DNA of 64,000 bases from Lophium mytilinum (Eukaryota > Ascomycota > Dothideomycetes > Mytilinidiales > Mytilinidiaceae), in NCBI GenBank assembly GCA_010093605.1, contig MU004193.1, positions 124,001 to 188,000 on the forward strand, in the 5' to 3' direction. The notes below the pieces were generated by a model. That model searched no databases and was not told the origin of the DNA. It worked only from the letters and a program-made list of their open reading frames with translations. The position numbers and the translations under genes are program-made. Shown piece by piece: positions 18,620-30,073 of this stretch; within the stretch, counting starts at the first letter, position 1; each line of letters begins with the position of its first letter.

Positions 18620-21600
18620 ATGACTACAATGGCTGGCTTAGACGATCCATTCGTCGATGATCAAAGCCATGTAGCACACCTTCCCTTGGAAAAGCACACG
18701 GACAAGGGATCCCGAGCCGAAGGTTTCGAACCGCGTGAAAATGGAAGAGCTTTGCCAAATAACGACCATGAAAGCCGCCTCAACGCTTCCCACTGCCTCC
18801 GCGAAAAACTCTCGAAAATCCTAGAGGCTCATCCAATTGGGTTAAATCCAGAAGGTGTCTACCTCCCAGAGGATGAAATTGACAAACTTTTCAACGAAGA
18901 CGCGATCCAGAGTGTGCATGACGGCGGGCTGGACTCCCGACTGGCCGAATATATGGCGGACCATGCGAAGAGGACATTTGCAACATTGTTGCAGGTCTTT
19001 CCCGACTGTAAAGCTCGTCAGCAAGCTATGGAAGCTCTCAAAGCAAACAACTTCACCGATAACGAGTTGCCGTCTCTTGAACTTACGTTGTGTTATTGTT
19101 ATTGCCGCCCACGCCGTGATCGCACTTGCAAACACTATTTTCCAAGCGACAAACCTTGGGATACTGACTACTTGAAGGACTTCAAACTCAAACGATGGCG
19201 TTTCCTTGTGCCCAAGTTTGAAACCAACATTTTTCTTTACGAGTTCGACAAAAATCGACTGCTACCTTTCACAGAAAAGGTGCCCGGTGGAGAGATATCT
19301 AGCGGCCATTTTAGCGACGTCGCGATTGTAGAGATGTTGGCTAGCAAGCAAGACAAAGACAACATTTCAGAAAAGACAATCAAGGTGGTGTTGAAAACCC
19401 TCAAAAGAATCGGCGACCCCGGATACATTATCGAGACAGAATGGCGGCGCGAGGCAAAAGCGCACAAGCAAATGAACGGAAGCAGCGACAACATCATCCA
19501 AGCATATGCCGCAATCCGACAAATTGCATCACAACCGCAGAACGATGCATTCCATCTTGTGCTGGAGTGGGCCGATGGCGGAAACCTTCATGATTTTTGG
19601 TCCGAAAATCCCCTTGCTCAACTCGATCACCTGCATGTCGAGGAAAGCCGCCAACGCGTCAAGGAAGTACTGGAACAGCTTTGGGGATTATCACAAGCTC
19701 TGGAGCGAATGCATACTACCAGCGTTCAACGAACGCCTGGGAATAGCAGACGCGGCTCGGCAACATCTTCTCCAGTACGCTCGCCGGAGAGAGATGAACG
19801 TAGGAGAGGAGACAGTCTTGACGCTAGCGTAGCGTATTCAGATCATTTTTCCCTGCCTACATTCAACCTAGAAGCCACAGATGACGTAAGGCCGGATGAA
19901 GCAGTGCTTAAAGTTTCGGTTTCTGCTCCCGACTCGGCAAGCCCGGAGGTAGCTAGTTCTTCAACATTGACGCGAAGACGGACCGGTTTCACTGCAGAGA
20001 ATTGGCGTCACGGCGATATCAAACCAGAAAATATATTGCGTTTCAAAAATGGCAATTATCTAGGTGTTTTGAAGATCGCCGATTTAGGAAGAGCGCAGCA
20101 GCATTTGTTTGTGACGAAGATGAGGGAGACTAAGGAGAAGGAGTTGTGGACCACAAAATGGTATGAACCACCAGATCTCGAGGAGAAAAATCACAAGCAG
20201 GCTCAAGAGAAAATTTCACGCTTGTTCGACATCTGGTCTATGGGTTGCGTTATCTTCGAAGCTGCACTGTGGATGCTGTATGGCTATGAATCTTTCGGCG
20301 CTTTCGTGCGGGCGAACAAACTGTCTGCAGGAGAGCTAGGTGCGACACCATACTGGAAAAAAGGACAGCGAGGCGACTACGAACTAAGCGGTGCGGCCAC
20401 CAAGTGGATGAACTATATTTTGGAGCACGATCCTGAACGCAATGGCGCTATCGGTCACCTCGTCAAGTTAGTGAGAGACAGACTGCTCCAGATCCGCCTG
20501 CCTCTAGACTCGGATACCTACACGCCGGGGTTCCGTACAAATGCAAAAGACCTGAGGGAGCAGCTTCGTATGATCATCGTAGAGACCGAGAAAAGCGAAG
20601 AGTACTGTTTCAGCGGTGCTGATCGAACAAATGTGTCTCATCCGGACCCAGATGAGCTAAGCACAAACACATCGGCACAATCTGCAGGTCGTTCATCTTT
20701 GTCGCCTAACGATGCAGGGAAGAGGAGCGCGCCCGTGAGCCAAGGGCGAGGAACCGCAATAGCCATGCAGCGCGATTACTCTAACCGCATGGAAGATAAA
20801 TGGAAGACCCCCGCCGATAATGACTTCGTGGAGGCAAACTTAGCCAGCCGGCATTTCGTCGCTAGCGAGCCTGGTTTGTGTGAAATGTGCAAAAAAATCA
20901 ACATTTTGTCACCGCGTATCTCTTTTGATACGAGTGAGTTGGAGAAAAACTCAGATAATGAAGATTGTGATCTATGCGAGTTGGTCTGGAGCGCATCCAA
21001 GGATCTAGACCTCACGAGCCATAGCCGCATTTTATTGATACGATTAGCAAGCGATTTTGTCTTCGAAGGCACCAAAACAAAGAAAGTCTTACGGCTATGC
21101 CGTATGACAAGCGGTAAGCATGGAGAGTGCATCATGATGCTCAATCTAACAAGAACGATAGGGACTGTGCAGGACGCAACAATCCCGATAAGTGCACCAA
21201 GTATAGGATCTCCAAGAACTACTTTTGACATCGAATTGCCAAAAGCATGGCTAAAAGAGTGTGACCTCAAGCACGGCGGTACTTGCGCTCCTAGGCAAAG
21301 TAATCAGGTGCTACCTAGAAGGCTCATCAATGTCGAAAACCGGAAGAAGCCAAAGATCATAGATACAGCAGAGCTAGCATTAGTTCCAGAGAAGACCGAA
21401 TATGTTGCACTCTCCCACAAGTGGGGCCACATGCCTGAGAAGGCCGTAACAACGACAAAGAACATTGTTCAACGCAAGGAAAAGATCCTAATAAAAGAGC
21501 TCCCAGCTAGCTTTCTAGATGCGATTGAATTCACGTATGCCCTCAATTGCACCTATCTTTGGATCGATTCTCTCTGCATCTTACAAGGCCCGGATGGCGA

Positions 21601-22743
21601 TTTCAGTGAGCAAGCAGACACGATGCAAACGACCTTCAGCAATGCGTACTGCGTTTTAGCCGCTTGCAGTGCTGAGAGTGCCACGGATGGCTTTCTGAAA
21701 GATCGCGAGCCACGATGCGTCAAATTTGGCGATGTCTTCGTTTCTGCAGTCACTGATGATTTTGAGCGGGACGTCCTCCACAGTCCTCTCAACAGCCGCG
21801 GGTGGGTCTTACAGGAGCGAGCACTCGCGCGTCGAACCATCTTCTTCACAAAAACCCAAATGTATTGGGAATGCAGTGACGGCATCCGCTGCGAAACCCT
21901 GACAAAACTCAAGAAGTAAGAGACGAAATCTTTTAACAATGCGAGCATAACTAACACCCATTGCGTAGCGATAAAGCTGCGTTCCTCGGTGATTCAAACT
22001 TCCCCGATTACACGATTGGACCGCAGAGTTCCGTAGGGGAGCAGATCGCTCTTATCATCGACTTGTTCCAGCGATACACTAGACTAGAGTTTTCGCATCC
22101 GGAAGACCGACCTATCGCCATCGATGGACTCATGGACAGGCTCAATGTCGCATTCAAGACGAAAAGTCTCGCAGGGCTTTTCGAGACATTCTGGGGTCGC
22201 TGTCTACTCTGGCGGAAGGCTGACGGCGCAGTACCGATGAAGAAGATTCTGGGTGGAACACACACTCGTAAAATTCCCCCGACCTGGTCGTGGATGGCCT
22301 TTGAGGGCGAAATCTCTTTCATCGAGCCTGGAGGCGGGAAAATCGATTGGAACCGCGCTGATATCATCCTGCCTGATATCATCCTGCCATCCACCACTCG
22401 CGCCCCAGTTTCGTGGCTCAGAACGAGTCATCGAGGTGATGTTGTGGCGATCCGGGCCAAGGCGTTTAAGTTTGAAGACGCCGGAGACACTGTAGATGCT
22501 ACCGATCGCCAGGAGTTCTACGATGGCGGCAAGGAACTTCCGAGAGCCTTGACGAAATGTGTGGTCATCGGCAGCGAGAAGCCGCATGTCAGCAACACTG
22601 ACAGGAGAATGCACTATGTAATGATTGTTAGGGCGATCTCAAATGCTCCTAACGCGGCGTCTTACGAGCGTGTTGGTGTTGGATATATGTTGGGGAAGTT
22701 CATTGGCCTAAGTCGTTCCCCTCTTGATGTGACGATTGAGTAG
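18620..22743 (+). CDS. Protein kinase-HET domain fusion protein
   Basis: Two exons (18620-21915 and 21969-22743) joined by a 53-nt intron with GTAAGA donor and CTAAC branch site give about 1,356 residues. The N-terminal part is a protein kinase: VVLKTLKR lysine near residue 256, EWRREAKAH for helix C, LVLEWADGGNL hinge, HGDIKPENIL catalytic loop near 463 and an ADLG metal motif near 487. The catalytic residues are kept. A low-complexity insert of about 100 residues precedes the catalytic loop. After a linker and a Cys-rich patch (LCEMCKK and DCDLCELVW, about 750-800), a HET domain follows, with YVALSHKWG near 927, YLWIDSLCIL near 978 and GWVLQERALARRTIFF near 1060. HET domains trigger cell death in fungal heterokaryon incompatibility. 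Fusion to a kinase suggests signal-coupled control, but this is inference. The gene stands alone, with an RIP-affected transposon upstream. Confidence 0.88.
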
Positions 22744-23243
22744 TTTTAGGGTGATGGCGGTATGTAGTTCAATGGCACCTGTCAGAGTTTCCCCGCCTAT
22801 CTGCTATCTGCATGCGCTAGAATACTCAGGTCATTCTACAACTACCACTCTCCACAGTTTCGAAGAGCGGCGCGCAATACCCAAGCGTCATCCTACACGC
22901 CGATGCTCGGTGTCGCTATGGCTGAAGACTAGCAAGATGTGCACAGCTTAGTACTCAGACGCGCCGAACGTGCAACACCAGAGCTAGGAAGAGCTGCTGG
23001 CAATATTGAGGTACGAGATCCAAAGATGAGTTCTAATGTAAGAACCAAAAATATATTCTTATGTTACAGAATGGTCGGCATGTTTGCCCGAATACTTAAG
23101 ATGTGTTTCCAACCACGCGACTCTATAATGTTTCTAACTCAAGATATCGATCTGCAAGGAAATTCGTAAAAGTCCGCGCTTGAACGTACGGGATGTCTAA
23201 ATTAGAGCAACAGAAGATATTAGGATAACACTCGCAACGATCA
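22744..23243. other. Intergenic, converging 3' flanks
   Basis: This lies between the stops of the kinase-HET gene (plus) and the MFS gene (minus). Nothing recognised. Confidence 0.5.
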
Positions 23244-25023
23244 TCAATCTTCGTCCGTGTACGGCACCGATGCTGCACCACCCTGATCTCCGCGACCAAC
23301 ATCCGGCACGGCGGAAAGATCACGCAACGAGATGCAATACGTGATAGCCAAGACGGGTACAAACAAGACCGCCGAAAGCAGGAATGGCATCCCCAACCAC
23401 GCATTCCCGAGCTTCATTCCCCATCTAAAGAACTGCGCGATGAGTGGACCGGAGATCAGCATGCCGCAATTCTCTAGGATAGCGACGACGGCGAAGAGGC
23501 GGCCGATGTCTTTGCTCGCCTGGCCGCCGACCATGAAGACGGCGATGGAGCGCATGGCCATGCTGAAGCCGGTGCCGAAGGTGTAGAAGATTAATCCTGG
23601 GGAGGTTAGAGAGGATAAGATAATGGTGGGGGAGAGACTTGCCCCAAATAAGGATGGCGGGAGTGAAGGAGAAGCCCATGATTAGGAAGGAGAGGACTGT
23701 GAATGCAACGCTGCCACGCGATATCCAGAGGTCGCCTCGCTGGGGCGCTAGCTTCATCCATTTGAGGAGCAGCATGCTGATTCCGGGAAGGATGACGATT
23801 AAGGTCAGTAGGTTGAATCCCGCACGGAGCGAGTTTAGCAACGAAGCCTGTTCAGATATTAGATGGCGAGGAGCGGATGATGGAAGGAGTTCGACGAACC
23901 TGTCGTATAGTCCACCCATACCGCTTTGAAGCATATCGAATGACAAGATCTTGGGATTGTCGTGCTAAGCGGTTGACGAGGAAGGTGAAGACGACTAACG
24001 TAAGACTTAGATCCCTCTTTAAAAAGTGCAAGGCTTCTCTAAGGCGATGGATCTGGTCCTTAAAACCATGACCATGGCCTTTACCCGAGGACATGGAAGC
24101 TCTCTCGGTCAGATCATCCGCTTCATCCTCCAGTCTGTCATCGCGACGCTCTGGTTGGTCCCGGCTGTGTAAAGTCTCTGGAAGAAAGCAGGCGAGAACG
24201 GTCGCAAGTGCTGATACGGCGGCGCCTATACAGAAAGGCAGCCAATTCCCATACTGCATGAGTGCGAAACCTATAGCTGGAGCAATTACTTCAGCTAGCA
24301 GTAGTGTGGCTGCAACGTAGAAGAAGATTGTGGTCCTGCAAGCATCAGATTTGAAGTCATGTGCAGATGGAGTTCGCATACCGTCTTTCCGGGGGAACCA
24401 CATCGGTTAACATGGTGAAGACGGTTGCAACGGCTACTTGAGATCCTCCACCAATCATCATGAAGATAGATGAGAACCATGTGAGCTTCAATGGAAGCTC
24501 TAGGTAGCCTAGTGACGGATGAGCTCCTGAACCAAGTGACGTGAGCGCGGTACTCACAAATGAGCATTATCCACAACACGGACAGCTCCAATCCCAGAAA
24601 CCCCAGAACAAGTATCCATTTCCTGCCATATTTATCCGCCAATGCACCATACGGGACCGCAAGAAGTATGCCAGGTATTGCGTCGAACAGATCCTGCCAC
24701 CCAAAAACCATGGCCACGGTGTCCTGCACCTCGTTTATCTTGCACAATTGCTCCGGCACAGTTCCATTCCTAATTTGACTCGGGTCGGTATCTTGGTAGA
24801 ATCGAAGACAGATAGAGGACTCATAGAGGCGGGTTCGAGCGGGATAAAACATGAAGTTTCCGAGGTCCACGATGAAGATGGCGAGGGCGCCAATTACGGC
24901 GACCAGTATCCATGGCTTCCGGTGCTTTTGAGCAGAGGTAGAGGTTGAGGTGGGTGTACGCGGGAGAAGTGGGGTGGTGGAGGAGTCGCCGTCGAAGCTG
25001 TCTTGGTCGCGCGGTGAAGCCAT
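23244..25023 (-). CDS. MFS transporter, substrate unknown
   Basis: Major facilitator superfamily permease of the plasma or an internal membrane. About five exons on the minus strand: 24558-25023, 24382 to about 24530, about 23990-24336, then two more ending at 23244. The start MASPRDQDSFDGD is followed by a Thr/Ser-rich N-tail. TM1 is at WILVAVIGALAIFIVDLG, the loop 2-3 motif is GALADKYGRKWILVLG (canonical MFS A-motif), and further spans include GSQVAVATVFTML and TTIFFYVAATLLLAEVIAPA. A central charged loop (PERRDDRLEDEADDLTER) separates the two halves. The second half has GFNLLTLIVILPGISML, VAFTVLSFLIMGFSF, GRLFAVVAILENCGMLISG and LSAVLFVPVLAITYC. Twelve spans are likely. Exon borders are by eye; the second intron acceptor choice avoids an in-frame stop. 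Substrate cannot be told from sequence. Confidence 0.8.
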
Positions 25024-25658
25024 GGTGGACAGGATGGATTGCGCTGGAGGGGTCCCACGACGATATCTATTCACAAAAGAAAGAGGCGTCGTGGCAGACG
25101 ACGTGGACTCGGTGACATGCTGGCAACGTTCTGCTGCACGTAGTCGCACGCCCTATGTTTTGGGGGCTGGGGCCGTGAAGGAGTTCGGCATAGCCCTGCG
25201 GAGTTCCAGCATTCAAGCCGAGACCCCTGCCAAGCATCCCAGCGGCCCAACGTCATGCCTGGTGTTGAGCTCTATCTCAACCTTCATCATTTCATCAACT
25301 TTCTCTTCAAAATGTCGCATTACACTGCAGTAACAGTATCACTCTAGAGAGCTCTTTGTCTAGAGCAACTGTATGCTCCGTTCATCATCTTCTACTTTCT
25401 CGCTCTCACCACCTCCCTATCGCGGCTAGGCTTCCCGAATTTTATCCTCCAATCTCCACAACACTTCTTTAATCCTCTCGCGTCAGCATGTCTTGGTACC
25501 GCTTTTGGCCTATCATATTTCTCGTGTACTTGAAGCTTACGAATCTCTTGATTCCGTTGCATATTGAAAGTGTTCAAGTTAGTTGTCCACATCCAATCCC
25601 ATCAGGCAGCAGCGAAACGCCCTGTCTACACACGCAAGCTCGATACGCGGTCAACTGC
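25024..25658. other. Intergenic between two minus-strand transporters
   Basis: Promoter region of the MFS gene and 3' flank of the UNC93-like gene. No motif or RNA gene recognised; open frames here look accidental. Confidence 0.45.
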
Positions 25659-27466
25659 TCATGCCTCCAAGACGGGCCCAGTGACAACCTGAGAACCTTT
25701 CTCGAGCCTATGGCTATCCAACCCCTCGCTTTGGCTACCGGACTCGTCAACGACGTCCGAACTATAGCTGGTCTCCCGCACTTGTGTGAATGCAACCCAA
25801 GCTAGAGACGGAATGGAAGCGAAGAAAAGTCCGGTATTAATCGCACACGCCGCATCATAATTAATATCCAAAGCCGATACAACGAACCCAAACGTCGACC
25901 CTACGCAGCCGACTGTGTTGATGACGGCCGCCAAAAACGATGTCTCATTCAGATCATTAGTCAGAGTACCCGAGAGCCAGTATTGATACGTCGTGATTCT
26001 GTGCGATATAAGCAACATGTCATCATTGGAACGCATCGAAATAAACGGCGTGCAACTTACAGAGGATCCGAAGCGCCCCACAGAGTGAACAGAAACGCAC
26101 CGAGACCGTACCCATCATTAGCCCAATCCAGCGTCGGCATGGTCTTGGTGTAATGCGCCTGGAGAGCCTGCCCGAGAATCCACGATGTCCCCGACGTGAC
26201 CAATATGATGCCAAATCCCACCCTCGCGCGTGTCTTGCGCGAAAACCGTCTCCAATCGAGGATCTGGCCCATCAGCAAGGCAGACAGTAGACCAACGAGA
26301 TAGAAGACAGTCGAGTTGAGAGCGCGCGCTCGCACAGTGAAGTAAGCGAAATTAAATTGCCACTGATATGACAAAAACCACTGCGAGTAAAGGTAGAGTG
26401 GGAAGAGCGATAGCAGAGCCGGACGCTTGAGTATCTTCTTTAACACGCTGAACTCCTTACGGATCGACGGTTGCTTCTTCAAGACGACTTTGCGGCCGTC
26501 GGTGCGCTGGACACGCGAGGCCGAGGGGAGAAGAAGCGCAAAGGGGAAGCCAATGGTCATTATGGTCATCAGGACGATGTAGGTTGCATTGTTGACAGAG
26601 CCGCGCCAGGACTTTTCGAGATTGAGGGCTAGGCTTATGATGCCGCCAATCGAGGCTCCGAGGGCTTGCAGGCCAAATTTGACGGACACTGATCAGAATT
26701 AGCATGTTGAATTGAGCGGCCCGCTGGGCATGAAAAGATTGGCACAGTAAGCAAGCACTCTGTTGTGTACGGTTGTGCGTACACCTGTCTGCTACTGCTT
26801 AGAGTGCTTCAACAATTTTCCATGTAGCCAAGCTCGAAGGCCCATCTGTTTTACATTTCGGGAAATGCATTGAAGCACCACAAGCAGTGGCAGACAGGTG
26901 TACACACACGGGACCGCACGAGACAGAACACTTGCTGAGTGTGCCACCTTTTCGTGCCCAGCGTGATAGTGTTAATGGAGCTCTTACTTGCTACTCCTTT
27001 CCGGTTTTCTTCAGAGTATCCTAGCAGGATGGCGCCGCTCGAAACCCACAGAAATGCGGCTGAGATACCAAGCAGCGCTGCTCCGAAAAGAAGCAGCCAA
27101 TTGGTCCCGAAGCGATCATTGCAGTACAGCCCGGCTGCATAGGGTGTATATCCAAGAGTTCCAATCTAAATTTCTCCAGTCAACTTCTCAACTTTCCCAA
27201 AGCTACGTGAATAAACTTACTAGCAGGGCATACCTCGGCGTGATGCGGTTAGCCACCGCTCCTACGATTGGACTGGCGACGGCGAGTACTCCAAACACGA
27301 TTGCGTTGGCAGCATTCGAGATGTCCGGGCTTGCGCCTCCTCCTGCTCCCATGCCATTGAGGGCGCCGAAGATCCCGGGACAGGTGAAGGCGGTGGCTGC
27401 AACGCAGAAAGTCGCGAATATGGTGGATTTGTGCCACTGCACTGGGAACTTTTCGTTAACAACCAT
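25659..27466 (-). CDS. UNC93-like (DUF895) MFS membrane protein
   Basis: UNC93-like member of the MFS, a fungal family of unknown transport role. Four exons: 27221-27466, 26988-27165, an exon from 26688 to about 26065, and a last exon to 25659. Exon 1 gives KSTIFATFCVAATAFTCPG and a GGASPDISNAANAIVFG segment. Exon 2 carries LGYTPYAAGLYCNDRFG and LLLFGAALLGISAAF, typical of the family. Exon 3 has GASIGGIISLALNLEKS, SQWFLSYQWQFNFAYF and LLMGQILDWRRFSRKTRA. The last exon has TSFLAAVINTVGCVGSTFGF and a hydrophilic tail. Exon 2 joins exon 3 as GVAMSVKFG. Intron 2 is 299 nt and contains a foldback element (26720-26965); without it the intron would be 53 nt. Ten to twelve spans are likely. Confidence 0.8.
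26720..26965. mobile_element. Foldback MITE-like element, copy 2 (intronic)
   Basis: A 246-bp element inside intron 2 of the UNC93-like gene, in the same orientation relative to transcription as copy 1. The terminal repeats (CCGCTGGGCATGAAAAG left, CTTTTCGTGCCCAGCG right) continue into long imperfect arms. GTACACCTGTCTGCTACTGC on one side pairs with GCAGTGGCAGACAGGTGTAC on the other. Almost the entire element can form one hairpin. No target duplication is obvious. Confidence 0.85.
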
Positions 27467-28342
27467 GTTGAAGATGCAAACAAAGAGACGTCAAGAGCGG
27501 AAATCCAATGCTATCTCAACCATGCCATTTGGTCCGTGGTGAGAACCTACTCCCGTCGTCTTTATGAAGGTGAGCATGCGGTCCAGACTCGCCTTACTCG
27601 CCGTCGTAAAGACGTATAAACGCACCCACTTCTCGTCATTCCCTAGCATCTAGGATAACGTACTAGACTATACACCCGTCCGTTGTCCGTAGGAGCGGCA
27701 CTTCTCCATACAGCTTGTATGATTGGTTACGAATCATGCCAGTGGAGCCGAGAGAAGGCTGCAAACTGCCGAGCCCTGCGGAAGCTTAATGGGACCTCGT
27801 GCAACTCCATCTTCCAAACGACCAAGACGTCCTCTAACACACGAGAAATGGCGCTAGATTGATAGGCGATTAAGAATGATTCGCTGCTTGAGACATAAAC
27901 TCCCCTGCCCTGATTCGTCACTGTGGGGTTTGATCGCGTGCCTGACCGACACCTTCGCATACGCGAGGTTCAACCGCAGAAAACGTACATAGTAGAAGTA
28001 GACACAACATGCACAGCAGCGATTGGCGTATTCGATATGCCGGCGCGAGCTGAAGAATCTAGTGGGAACCATACTAACGCGACATTCTTACGGGGGCTTT
28101 CAAGACGTGCTTTTTCGTGCTCTTTCGTCTACAAACCCACATTAAAGACCCTGATATTCGGCTTCAGCGCTAATTCCTTGAAACGTCTATCTTCGATACT
28201 TCCCGGACAAAGGGCCCTAACGAGTCAAGAAAACCCAAGAGTGGTGGTTTGGCTGTACTCGCCTGACTTTTGTCGAGCACCCTAAGGATGCCATAAAACC
28301 ACCTTTGAACACCACGCAACGGCGCCAACCCCATCCACAACC
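27467..28342. other. Divergent promoter region
   Basis: Upstream of the UNC93-like gene (minus) and an FAD monooxygenase gene (plus). No coding or RNA feature was recognised, and no repeat of the foldback family is present. Confidence 0.45.
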
Positions 28343-29923
28343 ATGACAATCTCCAACCTCCCCTCCGCCGACCTAAAAATCGCCATCATAGGCGCCGGTC
28401 CCGCCGGCCTCGGCGCCCTAATCACCCTCTCCACCCTCCCCTTCGCAAGCGCAACCATCTACGAAAAAAAACCCTCCGTCTCAGAAATCGGCGCCGGCAT
28501 CAGCATCCAGCCAAACACATGGCGGATGCTCGAGCGCATGGGCGCCGCGGAAACCCTACGAAGCTCGCCGTTCCATCGGGCAGAGGATGGGCATTACACC
28601 CAGCACCGGTGCGTCAAACACCCCAAAGAACCTTACCAAACCAGACTGGATTAAGGTTCTGACTATTCCATTCCCTACTGCAGCAACGGGAGAACCGGGA
28701 AGCTGGTAAGCGCCCAATTCGACTCCGCCGGCACGCCTGCTGCGCACCAGCACGCGCGCTGCCATCGCGGCGTCCTCCAGTCTGCTTTGCTCAAACGTGT
28801 CGACCCTGCGCGCGTAAAAACGGCGCATAGACTCACCCACATCACGCACCTCCCAAGCGGCCGCATCCACCTCGCCTTCGACAACGGCGCTACGGATGAA
28901 GTGGATCTCCTGATCGGCGCGGACGGCATCCGCTCTGTCGTGCGCAGCGTTGCGTTTCCGGAGCATCGCATCGCTTACACAGGTCGGACGTCGTACCGGA
29001 CACTTGTCCGCGCGGGGGATGTGGCGAAGATCGAAGGAATGGAAAAGGAGAAAGAGGTAGTGGCGTTCTGGCATGCGCCGGGGGGCAGGTGGGCGTATAC
29101 GTGTAACCTCGGGGACGGCGTGTTTGAGATCACGACGATGGTGAGGGAAGGAGGGGAGGGGGTAGAGAGGGTGAGCTGGGGGAAGGATGTTGCGGCTGAG
29201 AAGATGATTGAGCATTTTGCGGTATGTATACTTCTGTTTTCGAACGGCGAGATAGTGTGTAAAAATTCGTGGACTGACTCGCGATGGCTGACTCGACCAG
29301 GACTTTCATGAGCCGGTGAAGGGGGTGTTGAGGCTTGCGGAGAAGGTGCAGCAGTATGCGCTCTTCGCGGGCACGAGATTACCTAAGGTACACATCGGGG
29401 CTATCGCGCTGATGGGCGATGCGTCGCACCCACTCTCGGGCGCTTTCGGAAACGGCGCCGGGTTCGCGCTTGAGGATGCGTACGTTGTTTCGCAGTCTCT
29501 CTTGTGGGCGCACGAGCGGAACAAGTCGATACAAGAAGCTTTGCAGCTCTTTGATAAGGTTAGGTCGCCGCATTATGAGAGGCTTTATGCTGTTTTGGAT
29601 GGGTATGCGGCGACAGCGAAACAACTTGAGAATCCAAATCTGCATTTGAGCTTCGATGAGGAGGTCGCGGTCTTAGTGACGAGCAATTGGTCGGGGGTGA
29701 ATAATTGGATGCACTACTATGATGTGAGTTTGATCTGGGTTTTCGTGGAAGGGGTCTGCTAATTGGAAGTTAGGTTGCGAAAGCGTTCAGTGAGATGATT
29801 GAGGATTTAGATAGGAAGGATGCTGAAAAAAGCGCTGGAAATCGAGATGTGATTGAGAGGAGAGCGAAGAGTTTATTAGATGGGAATCTAGAAAATTTGG
29901 TCGTCGAGAAAGCGAGATTATAG
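28343..29923 (+). CDS. FAD-dependent monooxygenase, salicylate hydroxylase-like
   Basis: Group A flavoprotein monooxygenase, the type that hydroxylates aromatic or polyketide substrates with NAD(P)H and O2. Four exons start at 28343; the introns are near 28610-28681, 29222-29301 and 29724-29773, and the stop is TAG at 29921-29923. The N-terminal GxGxxG is IAIIGAGPAGLGALITL with the acidic YEKKP at the end of strand 2. The second motif DLLIGADGIRSVVR (DG) is in exon 2. The GD motif is ALMGDASHPLSGAFGNGAG in exon 3. The last exon is a charged C-terminal helix (AFSEMIEDLDRKDAEK). Total length is about 450 residues, normal for the family. The divergent Zn2Cys6 gene nearby could be its regulator, but no shared site is evident. 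The substrate is unknown. Confidence 0.85.
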
Positions 29924-30073
29924 GGCACCACAACAAGGCTTACTGGTCCTGACCAAATCGATACTAGAATCCAAGATCGGTCGTTTAGATGCATACAGAA
30001 CCAGACCTTCGGGCACGTCTAATATGCTCGCTTATTCATATCTGGTTTCTGTTTACTCGTCACGTCCTCCGGA

